Below are positions 9,917-18,586 of a stretch of 64,000 nucleotides of DNA, piece by piece. This stretch comes from Hahella sp. KA22 (lineage in GTDB: Bacteria > Pseudomonadota > Gammaproteobacteria > Pseudomonadales > Oleiphilaceae). The position numbers and the translations under genes are program-made. How positions within the stretch are numbered: position 1 is the stretch's first letter; each line of letters starts with the position of its first letter. The notes beneath the pieces are model-generated. The model did not search any database. It worked only from the letters and a program-made list of their open reading frames with translations, and was not told where the DNA came from. The DNA lies in contig NZ_CP035490.1 in assembly GCF_004135205.1 (NCBI RefSeq), forward strand, positions 2,559,501-2,623,500. Reading direction: 5' to 3'.

Positions 9917-9972
9917 CGCCGGCGCAGCGCTCTGCTCTAATTGAGCAGGAGGGCTGCGCCGGTTTATTTTTA
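9917..9972 (+). terminator. Rho-independent terminator of gdhB
   Basis: CCGGCGCAGC at 9919-9928 pairs perfectly with GCTGCGCCGG at 9953-9962. A smaller inner CTGCTC/GAGCAG pairing is also present. The T-rich tail TTTATTTTT follows directly. Confidence 0.9.
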
Positions 9973-10006
9973 GAGAATTGATCAGTAACCGCAGAGTGGT
10001 CTGGAA

Positions 10007-10228
10007 ATGCGGCAAATTATTGTCGACATCCATATATCCTCAGAGGAGTATTTGAACGTTTATCGCGGTAGCGCGAAAAACGTCAACGCCATAAGCCGGG
10101 AAGGACTCAGGGTTCAATTCCCCGCTAACATCCTGCAGCGCTTTGTAACCCGGGAAGGTATTCGAGGCTCATTTGTCATCACTTTCGATGACGCCAATAA
10201 ATTCCACTCCATTGAGCAATTGGCTTAA
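10007..10228 (+). CDS. DUF2835 family small protein
   Basis: A 73-residue protein with the recognisable core EEYLNVYRGSAKNVNAISRE followed by GLRVQFPANILQRFVTREGI and a short beta-strand end. Small DUF2835 proteins are conserved in marine gammaproteobacteria and have no known function. It lies 35 bases past the gdhB terminator and is convergent with the Nudix gene, with only nine bases between the stops. The ribosome site is weak (TCTGGAA). Family assignment is from memory of the pattern. Confidence 0.8.
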   Translation: MRQIIVDIHISSEEYLNVYRGSAKNVNAISREGLRVQFPANILQRFVTREGIRGSFVITFDDANKFHSIEQLA

Positions 10229-10237
10229 TAGCCGGCT

Positions 10238-10810
10238 TTATTCATCTTGGGTCAGCCAGTCTGGGTGTTGAAGCGCAATCTTCAATAACGCTGCGACGCT
10301 GATAGCGTCGGTAATTGCGCCGCTCAGCGCCATGTCCACGGCTTCTTGCAGGGGCAGTCGTCGAACTTTTAACTCCTCCGTTTCATCCGGATTCCAGCCG
10401 ACTTGTGTAAGCTTGCGCGCGACGTACACCACGCCTTGTTCATCGGTGACACAATTGCTGGTGTGCAGGCGCATTAACTCTGCCAGCTCGTCGGCAACCA
10501 GTCCCGTCTCCTCTTGCAATTCTCTGCGCGCGGCGTCAGCAGTCCATTCGTCGTGAGGCGCGCCGCCCATCGGGATCTCCCAGGAATAGCACTCCGTCGC
10601 ATAGCGATACTGCCCCACCAGCCAAGTGTAGCCCTGGTCATCCACCGGCACGATGCCGACCGCCTTGTTCTTCATATGCACAACGCCGTAAATGCCAGGT
10701 TTGCCGGTGGGGGCGATGACCTCCCGGTGCTCCACTTGAATCCAGGGGTTAACATAAACCTGATTGCTGGAGAGGGTGCGCCAGGGATTGATTTCAGTAG
10801 AGTCGGACAT
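10238..10810 (-). CDS. Nudix hydrolase
   Basis: A protein of 190 residues. It hydrolyses a nucleoside diphosphate linked to another group; the overall form resembles ADP-ribose or GDP-mannose pyrophosphatases. The Nudix box is complete: G, five residues, E, seven residues, then REL-Q-EE-T-GL, within GGAPHDEWTADAARRELQEE and TGL. I chose the ATG at 10810 because AAGGAATTC precedes it; an upstream in-frame ATG (10831) lacks a site. The 149-bp hairpin element lies about 60 bases upstream of the start, so it may be in the promoter or leader. Substrate unknown. Confidence 0.88.
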   Translation of the reverse strand: MSDSTEINPWRTLSSNQVYVNPWIQVEHREVIAPTGKPGIYGVVHMKNKAVGIVPVDDQGYTWLVGQYRYATECYSWEIPMGGAPHDEWTADAARRELQEETGLVADELAELMRLHTSNCVTDEQGVVYVARKLTQVGWNPDETEELKVRRLPLQEAVDMALSGAITDAISVAALLKIALQHPDWLTQDE

Positions 10811-10871
10811 AATGAATTCCTTGTGCGACAAAGCTCAATGGCTCGGAATAGTAAGAGTGAGTGGAAACTTA

Positions 10872-11020
10872 TATTAATCCGGCAGACAAATAGCTTCCTT
10901 CTATTTGTCTGCAACGACAGGGCCTGCACAGGTCAGGCCCTGTCTCCCGCGGCTTGTCGCCGCGCAGGCGCGTCCATGCGCCTGGTTATTAACATGCCAA
11001 TATCATTGCCATGTTAATAA
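10872..11020 (+). repeat. Five-hairpin 149-bp repeat element, copy A
   Basis: Five consecutive inverted repeats fill this stretch. H1: GCAGACAAATAG at 10882-10893 pairs with 10901-10912 (12 bp, 7-base loop). H2: GACAGGGCCTG at 10916-10926 pairs with 10934-10944 (11 bp, 7-base loop). H3: CGCGGC/GCCGCG at 10948-10964. H4: CAGGCGC/GCGCCTG at 10965-10984. H5: TTATTAACATG at 10986-10996 pairs with 11010-11020 (11 bp, with a further inner CAAT/ATTG). The same unit recurs inverted at 24104-24252 with three mismatches. The ends carry a short TATTAA/TTAATA inverted match. It lies between the start of the Nudix gene and the terminator of the transglycosylase gene. Confidence 0.92.
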
Positions 11021-11021
11021 C

Positions 11022-11056
11022 AAAAACGCCGGAGGAGAAAAGCTCCGCCGGCGTTT
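11022..11056 (-). terminator. Terminator of the proS-transglycosylase operon
   Basis: On the minus strand AACGCCGGCGGAG and CTCCTCCGGCGTT form a long stem with one bulge around a CTTTT loop. TTTTT (11022-11026) follows in the leftward direction. It abuts the hairpin repeat at 11020. Confidence 0.85.
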
Positions 11057-11088
11057 GGGGATAGTGTAGCTTGAGTCTGCCGCTGAAA

Positions 11089-11712
11089 TCAGGAGTGTTT
11101 GACGAACCAGTAACGTTCCCAGGCGACCAGAACTCTCTCTGGGTACCAGGTTTTGCCCAGGCTGCCGTTATAGCGGGCGAGGGCGCGAATCAGGTTGCCT
11201 TTCTCCTTGTCCAGATAGTGTTTGAGAATCGTGCAGCCGTAACGCAGATTAGTCGCGACGTCGTGGAGATTGTCCTCCGGACGCCCAATTTCATCGATCC
11301 AGAACGGCATCACCTGCATTAGCCCGCGAGCGCCGGCGCTGGACACGGCGTAGGGGTCGAAGCGGCTTTCCACATGCATGACCGATAAGACGATTTCCGG
11401 GTTGAGTCCGGCCCGAGTGGCTTCCAGGTGCACCAGCTTCAGCAGCTCAAGGCGCTTGTTGGTGTCCTTTATGTATTTCTCCATCCGGGCGGACATGTCC
11501 ACCAGCCACACTTCGGCGTCAAAGCGGTCAATGAAGCTTTTGGACTCATTGACCGTGCGTTTCAATACGGCCCGCAACTCTGGGTCCGGTTCCTGAGGGC
11601 CTGCCGCGAAGGAAGCCGCCGGCGTTAGCGCCAGCAGCATGAGCATCCCGAATAGCAAAGACATGCCCTTGCCTCGAACAAGGGCGGGGCGTATTGAATA
11701 ACTGTACTGCAT
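11089..11712 (-). CDS. Exported lytic transglycosylase (SLT domain)
   Basis: Cleaves the MurNAc-GlcNAc bond of peptidoglycan with anhydro-sugar formation; acts in the periplasm. 207 residues. A signal peptide ending around ASFA is visible, and the SLT fold contains the catalytic Glu115 in HVESRFDPYAVSSAGARG followed by GLMQVMP (130-136) and the later ALARYNG. Starting at 11712 places a basic stretch before the hydrophobic core; an internal ATG at 11664 has a better ribosome site (GAGGCAAGGG) and gives a standard signal peptide, so the true start may be there. It follows proS by eleven bases and probably shares its transcript. Confidence 0.9.
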   Translation of the reverse strand: MQYSYSIRPALVRGKGMSLLFGMLMLLALTPAASFAAGPQEPDPELRAVLKRTVNESKSFIDRFDAEVWLVDMSARMEKYIKDTNKRLELLKLVHLEATRAGLNPEIVLSVMHVESRFDPYAVSSAGARGLMQVMPFWIDEIGRPEDNLHDVATNLRYGCTILKHYLDKEKGNLIRALARYNGSLGKTWYPERVLVAWERYWFVKHS

Positions 11713-11723
11713 GATTCAACTGA

Positions 11724-13448
11724 CTATTTTTTCAACTTCTCTTTGATGAAGTTTACAACAGTATCTACTGTCATATCTGTGCTGTCGGTATCACGGCGGC
11801 CTTTGTATTCCACTTTGCCTTCCGCCAGACCGCGATCGCTGATCACGACTCGGTGTGGGATGCCAATGAGTTCCATTTCGGCGAACTTAACGCCTGGGCG
11901 TTCATTGCGGTCGTCCAGTAGAACGTCCACGCCAGCCTGCAGCAGTTCTGCATAAAGGCTTTCCGCTTTCTCGCGCACCATGTCGGATTTGTGCATGTTT
12001 AATGGAACCAGGGCGACCTGGAAAGGCGCCAGGGCGTCTGGCCAGATGATCCCTTTGTCATCGTGGCCCTGCTCAATCGCAGCGGCGACCACGCGAGAAA
12101 CGCCAATACCGTAACAGCCCATTTGCATTACAGTGGCTTTGCCATTTTCGTCCAGAACAGTGGCGTTCATGGCCGAGCTGTATTTGTCGCCCAGCTTGAA
12201 TACGTGGCCCACCTCAATACCTTTTTTGAGCACCAGGACGCCTTTGCCATCGGGGCTGGGGTCACCTTCCATAACGTTGCGCAGGTCGGCGGTTTCTTTG
12301 ATTTCGCAGTCACGTCCCCAGTTAACGCCAGTGAGGTGCTGACCTTCTTCGTTGGCGCCGCAGACAAAGTCCGCCAGCACGGCTGCACTGTGGTCGACAA
12401 TAGTGCGAAGAGACAGATTTACTGGGCCAATGGAGCCGGGCTTGCAGCCCACCGCCGCCTCAATGGCTTCGTCGCTGGCGAATGTCAGCGGAGACGCCAC
12501 GCCAGACAGCTTTTCCGCTTTGATTTCATTAAGAACATGATCGCCGCGCAGCACCAGGGCAATGATTGGGGCAGGTTTGCCTTCTTCCGCTTCGCCCAGC
12601 ACCAACAGAGTTTTCACGGTTTGCTCCGCAGGCAGATTCAAGAATGCGGAGACGCTCTCAATCGTGCGCTGGTCAGGCGTCGCCACCTTGGCCATCTCTT
12701 TGGTAGGCGCAGGCGCTTGCTTAAGTGTGGTCAGGGCTTCCGCTTTTTCCAGGTTGGCGGCGTAATCGCTTTCAGTACTGAAAGCGATCAAATCTTCCCC
12801 GGAGTTGGCCAGTACATGGAATTCATGGGAGGAAGACCCGCCGATGCTGCCGCTGTCCGCTTGCACAGGACGGAAGTCCAGGCCAAAGCGGGTGAATATG
12901 CGGGTATACGCGTCGTACATGACCTTGTAAGTTTCGTCCAGCGATTCCTGATTCACGTGGAATGAGTAGGCGTCCTTCATCAGGAACTCCCTGGCGCGCA
13001 TGATGCCGAAGCGAGGGCGGCGCTCATCGCGGAATTTCATCTGAATCTGATAAAAGTTAGCCGGTAGTTGTTTATAGCTTTTCAACTCATTGCGAATCAG
13101 GTCGGTAATGACTTCTTCATGAGTCGGGCCGACGCAGAAATCACGGTTGTGGCGGTCTTGAATGCGCAGCAACTCGCCGCCGTATTGCTCCCAGCGGCCG
13201 GACTCGATCCATAGCTCTGCTGGCTGCACCGCCGGCATCAACACTTCCTGGGCTCCGGAACGGTCCATTTCCTCTCTGACGATGTTTTCAACTTTTTTCA
13301 GAACCCTCAAGCCAAGGGGGAGCCAGGTATAGAGACCTGCGGCCAGCTTGCGAATCATGCCCGCGCGCAGCATCAGCTGATGACTGATGACTTCCGCGTC
13401 GGCAGGGGTTTCTTTCAGGGTGGCGATCAGGTATCGACTTGCGCGCAT
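11724..13448 (-). CDS. proS: Prolyl-tRNA synthetase
   Basis: Charges tRNA-Pro with proline. The 574-residue length fits the bacterial type with an editing insertion. The class II motif 2 region reads [20 protein letters not shown], motif 3 is recognisable in [18 protein letters not shown], and the anticodon-binding domain ends the protein. The editing insertion lies between about residues 225 and 395 ([17 protein letters not shown] and neighbours). It opens at 13448 after a non-coding stretch and is followed closely by a transglycosylase gene. Confidence 0.97.
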   Translation of the reverse strand: MRASRYLIATLKETPADAEVISHQLMLRAGMIRKLAAGLYTWLPLGLRVLKKVENIVREEMDRSGAQEVLMPAVQPAELWIESGRWEQYGGELLRIQDRHNRDFCVGPTHEEVITDLIRNELKSYKQLPANFYQIQMKFRDERRPRFGIMRAREFLMKDAYSFHVNQESLDETYKVMYDAYTRIFTRFGLDFRPVQADSGSIGGSSSHEFHVLANSGEDLIAFSTESDYAANLEKAEALTTLKQAPAPTKEMAKVATPDQRTIESVSAFLNLPAEQTVKTLLVLGEAEEGKPAPIIALVLRGDHVLNEIKAEKLSGVASPLTFASDEAIEAAVGCKPGSIGPVNLSLRTIVDHSAAVLADFVCGANEEGQHLTGVNWGRDCEIKETADLRNVMEGDPSPDGKGVLVLKKGIEVGHVFKLGDKYSSAMNATVLDENGKATVMQMGCYGIGVSRVVAAAIEQGHDDKGIIWPDALAPFQVALVPLNMHKSDMVREKAESLYAELLQAGVDVLLDDRNERPGVKFAEMELIGIPHRVVISDRGLAEGKVEYKGRRDTDSTDMTVDTVVNFIKEKLKK

Positions 13449-13776
13449 ATATCTTCCCAGGAATACAAATAAATAAGGTTAACTACCGGTAATGGTTTAT
13501 TTTTACTGCCGCACTATTGTAGAAGCGATGACTCCTTGCGTACAGGCGCGATTGTATTAATTGCGAATACGGCTCTGAGGGCGGCCCGACGGCCGCCATG
13601 ACGATCGGGTTTATCGCAGATTTCCCCAAAACGGCTCATCCAAGCGGCCCTTTTTTGCGTCATACAACAGTTTGTCATGAGAACGCAACCGGCCTCATGG
13701 TTTATGCCATATACCTGCTTGGCAACCCCGGGGCGATGATGCAAACTCACCAGCGTCCGATGATACAGTTGAGCCT
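13449..13776. other. Intergenic region between proS and the thioesterase gene
   Basis: A 328-base divergent gap. A perfect hairpin GGCGGCC-CGAC-GGCCGCC lies at 13580-13597. The region must carry the proS promoter to the left and the thioesterase promoter to the right, but I see no strong consensus boxes. Short open frames here have no recognisable content. Confidence 0.4.
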
Positions 13777-14187
13777 ATGATGCTGACCGCGCACGAAATT
13801 CAAAACATCATCAGAACCGGCGTGCCGATGGCGGAGTCCATCGATTTCCGGGTTGATGAGATCTCAGGCAAGAACGCTATCGCCAGAATCCCGTTTTCAG
13901 AAACCTTTGTGCGCCCCGGAGGGACCCTTTCCGGCCCCATCATCATGTCGCTGGCGGATGCATCCATGTATGCAATTATCCTGGCGACTTTAGGGCGTGT
14001 GGAAATGGCTGTCACCAGCAATTTAAACATCAACTTTTTACAACGGCCCAAGCCGGAAGACCTGTTGGCGGAGGCGACTCTGTTGAAACTGGGTTCCCGG
14101 ATTGCATTTTGTGAAGTGAATCTGTACTCGCCGAACAGCGATGGTTTGGTCGCACACGCAACGGGAAGTTACGCGTTGCCGCGGTAA
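13777..14187 (+). CDS. Hotdog-fold thioesterase (PaaI family)
   Basis: A 136-residue protein with the PaaI-type layout: a helix containing GPIIMSLADASMYAIILATL, where the Asp is the usual catalytic region, then VTSNLNINFLQRPKPEDLLA and a terminal AHATGSYALP strand. These enzymes hydrolyse acyl-CoA thioesters. The start could be either of two adjacent ATG codons (13777 or 13780). The substrate cannot be deduced. The next gene, a TetR regulator, lies 156 bases on in the same direction and may be functionally linked. Confidence 0.85.
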   Translation: MMLTAHEIQNIIRTGVPMAESIDFRVDEISGKNAIARIPFSETFVRPGGTLSGPIIMSLADASMYAIILATLGRVEMAVTSNLNINFLQRPKPEDLLAEATLLKLGSRIAFCEVNLYSPNSDGLVAHATGSYALPR

Positions 14188-14283
14188 GGGGGGAGGAGCC
14201 CGCCAGGCGCGTCGCAGCTAGTAGACTGCTGTACCGCAATAATAGCCGTACCCACAACAATAAAAACCAAATGAAATGACTTT

Positions 14284-14319
14284 GATCAGAGTACTAACTC
14301 AAGAACGATCAGTACTAAC
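14284..14319 (+). promoter_or_regulatory. Direct repeats upstream of the TetR gene, candidate operator
   Basis: AGTACTAAC occurs at 14290-14298 and again at 14311-14319, exactly 21 bases apart (two helical turns). Both are preceded by GATCAG-like bases (14284 and 14307), and each contains the palindrome AGTACT. The repeats end 24 bases before the regulator start, so autoregulation is plausible. Inference from position. Confidence 0.5.
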
Positions 14320-14343
14320 CTCGTGGAATAACTACAGGAAGTT

Positions 14344-15003
14344 ATGACTATGAACATTACCGCCAGTAAAAACTCAGAAGCGCTGCAGGAGCTCGAACAG
14401 CGCAGGCAGCCCGTGCAAGAGCGCAGTCGGGAAAGAGTCGAGCTGATATTAAACGAAGCTGCCATTCTTATCAGTGAAGTTGGCGTGCAGGGAGCGAAAA
14501 CCTCGGAAATCGCCCGTCGCGCGGGTATTTCCCTAGCGTCTTTGTATCGTTATTTTCCCAACAAGGCCGCTATAGTCAAGGCCTTGGCTGAGCGCCATAT
14601 CAAAACGCTGAGCACCGTCATGGAGGAGTTTGTAAACGAGTTTGATCTGGAGGAAGGGTTTGACAAGCTTATCGACACCTTCGCCCATTTCTATCGCTCC
14701 GAGCCGGGTTATAAGGAAATCTGGTCTGGTGTAGAGGCGATGCCGGAGCTTCAGCAATTGGATCTCGGCGAGCTGTTCGATAACGCCCAGGCTATTACCG
14801 ATCGCGCCAAACTGCTGTATCCGCAAGTTGAGCAAGAGCGTCTATGGTTGATTTGCGTGATGTTACCCAGAGCCTGCGGCGCTATCCTGAGGCTGGCCAT
14901 GACCATGGAAGAAAAGCCTGAGTCAATCATGCTGACGGAATTAAAGTTGATGGTGAAGTCATACTTGCGTCAACGTTTGGGTGAGCTGGACGCGGCGGCG
15001 TAA
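14344..15003 (+). CDS. TetR-family transcriptional regulator
   Basis: 219 residues. The N-terminal helix-turn-helix is clear: ILNEAAILISEVGVQGAKTS, then EIARRAGISLASLYRYFPNK near residues 58-77. The C-terminal ligand half runs to the end with no recognised ligand family. An AGGAAG site lies immediately before the ATG at 14344; a second in-frame ATG is at 14350. Direct repeats lie just upstream and may be its own operator. Targets unknown; the upstream thioesterase is a candidate. Confidence 0.88.
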   Translation: MTMNITASKNSEALQELEQRRQPVQERSRERVELILNEAAILISEVGVQGAKTSEIARRAGISLASLYRYFPNKAAIVKALAERHIKTLSTVMEEFVNEFDLEEGFDKLIDTFAHFYRSEPGYKEIWSGVEAMPELQQLDLGELFDNAQAITDRAKLLYPQVEQERLWLICVMLPRACGAILRLAMTMEEKPESIMLTELKLMVKSYLRQRLGELDAAA

Positions 15004-15155
15004 CGTCGTGTGATCGACTGTCCCGCATTGGGCCTGGAGTCAGGGAGTGCGGAAACCTGTAAATGAAGACGTCCCGCAAATAAGCATGCGTCATCCCTGT
15101 CGCCAATACTTGGCGGCGTCTTCATACGGTGTATTACCGGAGGACTGAAAGCGAG

Positions 15156-16049
15156 TCAGTCAATGACGTCTTTCAGCGCCTCCTCAAGCGTATCGAATTG
15201 AAAACTGAAGTTTTCTTCCAATAAACGGGCTGGAATCGCCTTTTGTCCCGTTAGTAACATCCTCGATAATTCCCCCATCGCTAACTTTAATGCGAATGCC
15301 GGCGCTGTGCAGAATGCGGGGCGATGAAGCAGTGTCGCCAAGGTTGCGGTGAATTCGGCGTTAGTGACTGGTGTAGTGCTGACGGCATTGTAGGGGCCGC
15401 TGCAGGTTGGCGTTTCGAGCAAATGCAGAAGAACTCTCAACAGGTCCTGAATATGAATCCAGGGCATCCATTGGCTTCCATCGCCAAATTTTCCTCCCAG
15501 GCCAAGCTTAAAAACGGGCAGCATTTTCTGTAGGAAGCCTTCTTTTCCCACCACCAGGCCAATGCGGGCGATGGCGACGCGCATGCCAATACTCTCTGCG
15601 CTAAGGGCGGCGGCTTCCCACTCACTGCACAGCTCATGCGTGAATTCCTCGTGGGGCGGGGTTTGCTCTGTTACCAGTAAATCTTGCTGGTCGCCGTAGT
15701 AGCCTACCGCGGATGCGGAAACCATAGCTTTGGGGAGTGTTTCCATTTGCTTGCACATGTCAAGCAAGTCGTGAGTCAGCGCAATGCGGCTTTGTTTCAG
15801 CTTTTGTTTGCGGGCCTGCGTCCAGTGCCTGTCCGCTACAGGTTCGCCCGCCAGATTGATGATGGCGTCAACCGGCGCGTCTATCAGGTCCGCGCGCAGC
15901 TCTCCGATACTCCGACAGCGCTCTCCCACAAGATGCGCCACCTGCTCTGGTCTTCTGCTGAACACAGTTGTGTCGTGTCCACTGGCCCATAACGCCCGAC
16001 ACAGTTGTTTGCCGATAAAACCTGTGCCCCCGGTCACCAGGATGTGCAT
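15156..16049 (-). CDS. TIGR01777-family NAD-dependent epimerase (YfcH-like)
   Basis: 297 residues beginning MHILVTGGTGFIGKQLCRAL, the Rossmann nucleotide-binding motif GGTGFIG at residues 7-13. The family feature NLAGEPVADRHWT follows near residue 65, then SASAVGYYGDQ and a C-terminal region with QKAIPARLLEENFSFQF. These short-chain dehydrogenase-like proteins bind NAD(P) but their substrates are unknown. It stands alone, transcribed leftward, with no clear partner. Confidence 0.9.
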   Translation of the reverse strand: MHILVTGGTGFIGKQLCRALWASGHDTTVFSRRPEQVAHLVGERCRSIGELRADLIDAPVDAIINLAGEPVADRHWTQARKQKLKQSRIALTHDLLDMCKQMETLPKAMVSASAVGYYGDQQDLLVTEQTPPHEEFTHELCSEWEAAALSAESIGMRVAIARIGLVVGKEGFLQKMLPVFKLGLGGKFGDGSQWMPWIHIQDLLRVLLHLLETPTCSGPYNAVSTTPVTNAEFTATLATLLHRPAFCTAPAFALKLAMGELSRMLLTGQKAIPARLLEENFSFQFDTLEEALKDVID

Positions 16050-16262
16050 GCGCGGATCTCCTTAAACGCTTCCTTTGTTAATACATAATTCGACGCCTTT
16101 GCACAGGCGGTGCGCAGCGCGAGATTGGGTTATCTTGTGCCTATTCGGGCGGCTATACAATAAGTTGTTTAATACCCGGAGCTTAGCTCGCTCAGTTCAG
16201 AATATAGTCGTAACAAGTTCTTGAGGCGACTAGCGGTCTCTCGCAAATGCAAGGCCGCCTTG

Positions 16263-16637
16263 TTAGTGTGCATTGGACTGGAGAAGGTCGAGAACAATTC
16301 CTTCTACGGTGGCGATGAAGAGAGGGTGCTCGCCAAGGGGCGGTAGCAGCCTGATGTCGACGCCAGACGTTTTGGTTAGCGCGGCGATCATGGCGGGAAC
16401 GTCTTCTCGCAAATGCTTGCCGGCGGCGAAAAAAAGAGGCAGCACGGCAATGGATTGTGCGCCTTGATCTTGAGCTCTTAGCACGGCTTGTTCCAGTGTG
16501 GGTTCCGCAAGCTCCATGAACGCCAGGGAAACCTGAGTGGCGCTCTGGGAAAGGCGCTCCGTCAGGGCGATAAAAGGCTGCAGCCAATTGTTGTCACGGC
16601 TGCCGTGAGCAAGAAGTATCGTGTGGTCGAAAGTCAT
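16263..16637 (-). CDS. CbiX-like sirohydrochlorin chelatase
   Basis: 124 residues from the ATG at 16637; an ATG at 16667 would add ten residues, and neither has a strong ribosome site. Begins MTFDHTILLAHGSRDNNW, the characteristic metal-chelatase start with the catalytic His in AHGSRD. A second conserved part reads IAVLPLFFAAGKHLREDVPA, with the His expected in the active site. Short single-domain CbiX proteins insert cobalt or iron into sirohydrochlorin or act as chelatase homologues. No siroheme or cobalamin genes adjoin it, so the metal is undetermined. Confidence 0.85.
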   Translation of the reverse strand: MTFDHTILLAHGSRDNNWLQPFIALTERLSQSATQVSLAFMELAEPTLEQAVLRAQDQGAQSIAVLPLFFAAGKHLREDVPAMIAALTKTSGVDIRLLPPLGEHPLFIATVEGIVLDLLQSNAH

Positions 16638-16831
16638 AGTGAATTGCCGAATCTCCAATTTGTGCATGGTACGCCGATAAGGCCGGTTTGGTTTGCAACT
16701 TTCTTTATATGGGGCCTATTTTCTTGACTTGGACGCCTATAATCGAGAGCTTACTCAGTTTTAGGCGGAAAACGAATATCCATCTTGGCTTTTGCGTTGT
16801 GTTTAGTGTCGATGATTATTGAGGAGGGGGA

Positions 16832-17437
16832 ATGTGGTCGGGCAGCGAAATTTTACGTTATTGGTTTGGCGAGCTGGATGAGAATGGTGTGCCGCCACAG
16901 GAAAATCTCCGGCGCTGGTTTACCGAGGCGAAGAGCTGTGATCGTGAAATTCGCCGGCGCTTTTTAACGACAGTTGTTCTGGCCTCTGAGCAAGGGCTGC
17001 AGCATTGGCGCGACAGCTCAGATGGCGTGCTGGCCTTGATTCTTCTGCAGGATGTTTTTCCACGTTATATCTTTCGCGGCGGCGCGATGGCGTTTGATCA
17101 GGACAAAGAGGCTCGGAAAACAGCGCGGGAAGGGCTTAAAAAGGCGCTGGACGTCAGGCTGGAGCCGGTTTACCGGATCTTCTTCTACCTGCCGCTTCTG
17201 CATTCGGAAAAAGTGTCCGATCAAGAGGAGTCGGTCGCGCTGTATCGACAGCTCGTTGCGACCTGTGAGGCGGGTCCGTTAAAGGATTTTGTCAGTGGTT
17301 TCGCAACCATGGCGGAAACGAGCCGGGACGTTATTCGCCTGTTTGGACGTTTCCCCCACAGAAATAAGATGCTGAGACGTGCGAGCAGACCCGAGGAGGT
17401 CGAGTTTTTAGCTTCTTATCCTGCCATATACGATTGA
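16832..17437 (+). CDS. DUF924 family protein
   Basis: 201 residues with a strong GAGGAGGGGG ribosome site. The family pattern is evident: ILRYWFGELDENG at the start, LALILLQDVFPRYIFRGGAM in the middle, then YLPLLHSEKVSDQEESVALY and FGRFPHRNKML near the end. DUF924 proteins are helical, TPR-like in fold and of unknown function. The central motif reads DVFPRYIFRG where relatives usually have DQFPRN, a modest departure. Monocistronic as far as I can see. Confidence 0.88.
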   Translation: MWSGSEILRYWFGELDENGVPPQENLRRWFTEAKSCDREIRRRFLTTVVLASEQGLQHWRDSSDGVLALILLQDVFPRYIFRGGAMAFDQDKEARKTAREGLKKALDVRLEPVYRIFFYLPLLHSEKVSDQEESVALYRQLVATCEAGPLKDFVSGFATMAETSRDVIRLFGRFPHRNKMLRRASRPEEVEFLASYPAIYD

Positions 17438-17638
17438 TCCAGTCTGACGGCTAGTTTCTTATTCTAACGCTGTTCGCCTGTGAGGATTTTCTGTCTCCTG
17501 GGTCACAATGTTGACCTTTGCTGGCTGAGCCTTGTATTCCCCTTTGTTAACATGCGGGGTTCGTCACAGTTTCCTGGACTTTGCGTCAACAGCTCCTGAG
17601 TGACGTCTGGAGCCTGGAAGTAAAAATAAGAGTTAGTT

Positions 17639-18352
17639 ATGTCTAGTAGCCTTGAATTGGACTTTCCCGCTGTAGATCAGACTTTATGTGAATCGATTCA
17701 ATATCAGGGAAGAAAAGCCTCAAGGGTCAAGAGCGAGCAGCGCCGCCGTGAAATTTTGCAGGCCGCTTTACGCATAGTGGCGAAGGAGGGCGTGCAAGGC
17801 GTCAAGCATCGCGCGGTGGCGAAAGAAGCGGGTGTTCCGTTAGCCTCCACCACTTATTACTTTAAAGACATTAATGAATTAATTACCGACGCTTTCATGC
17901 TGTTCGCGGAAAAAAGCCGTGAGAAGCTGGAGTTTTTCTACTCTGAATTGCGCCGTCTCGCCGACGTGTATGACGCCGCTTCTGTAATGGAAGATGAGGG
18001 ACGCAAGCGTGAGTTCGCCAACGCATTAGTGGAGATGGGGACCAATTATGTGCTGGGGCAAGTCCGGCATCACAAGTCTGAGCTTATGTCTGAGCAGGCT
18101 TTTTTAATGGAGTCTGTGCGGGATGAGAGTCTGAGCGCGCTGGCTCGGCGCTATAAAGACGCCTGGTTGTCCGGATTGGTGGATTTTATGCAGTCGCTTG
18201 GGTACGAGACTTATATTGAGGATGCGGCCATTATTATGGGAATGGTGGGTAATCTGGAGCAGGAGGGCGCGCTTCAGGGCGGCAGCATAGATGAAGATAA
18301 GGTGCGCAGAGTCTGGCGGCGTCTTCTATATATGATGCTGGATATCCGTTAG
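17639..18352 (+). CDS. TetR-family transcriptional regulator
   Basis: 237 residues. An N-terminal extension of about 30 residues precedes the helix-turn-helix: RRREILQAALRIVAKEGVQG then AVAKEAGVPLASTTYYFKDI. The C-terminal half is typical in length and shows no diagnostic ligand motif. The 200-base upstream gap holds TTGACC at 17511 but no good -10 box. The product is distinct from the TetR protein at 14.3 kb. Target unknown; the next element is a tRNA gene, so no obvious local operon. Confidence 0.87.
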   Translation: MSSSLELDFPAVDQTLCESIQYQGRKASRVKSEQRRREILQAALRIVAKEGVQGVKHRAVAKEAGVPLASTTYYFKDINELITDAFMLFAEKSREKLEFFYSELRRLADVYDAASVMEDEGRKREFANALVEMGTNYVLGQVRHHKSELMSEQAFLMESVRDESLSALARRYKDAWLSGLVDFMQSLGYETYIEDAAIIMGMVGNLEQEGALQGGSIDEDKVRRVWRRLLYMMLDIR

Positions 18353-18405
18353 ATCCCAGGATTTCGTCGTTTGTTTTATAAAACGAAAAAAATTCAAAAT
18401 AGGGG

Positions 18406-18434
18406 TTGCGCGCTTGGGGAACGCTAATTATAAT
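18406..18434 (+). promoter_or_regulatory. Sigma-70 promoter of the tRNA-Gly gene
   Basis: TTGCGC (18406-18411) and a perfect TATAAT (18429-18434) are separated by 17 bases. A GC-rich discriminator GCGCCC follows the -10 box, the pattern associated with stringently controlled stable-RNA promoters. Confidence 0.8.
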
Positions 18435-18441
18435 GCGCCCA

Positions 18442-18500
18442 CTTCTTTTGAGGAGCACCTCGAAAGAAGCTGCAAAGCAAGTTAACATCATGATTAACTT
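18442..18500 (+). other. Two hairpins in the tRNA-Gly 5' leader
   Basis: CTTCTTT (18442-18448) pairs with AAAGAAG (18463-18469), closed further by GAGG/CCTC. AAGTTAA (18479-18485) pairs with TTAACTT (18494-18500). They sit between promoter and tRNA, so they are probably part of the precursor and removed by processing. Confidence 0.6.
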
Positions 18501-18510
18501 GATCTTTTAA

Positions 18511-18586
<76 letters not shown>

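Noticed and set aside
10106-10128. A tRNA T-arm-like string GGGTTCAATTCCCC
   Set aside because: It is inside the DUF2835 gene; no acceptor, D or anticodon arm flanks it.
13598-13780. A 60-codon frame upstream of the thioesterase
   Set aside because: No ribosome site, low-complexity composition and no similarity to anything I recognise.
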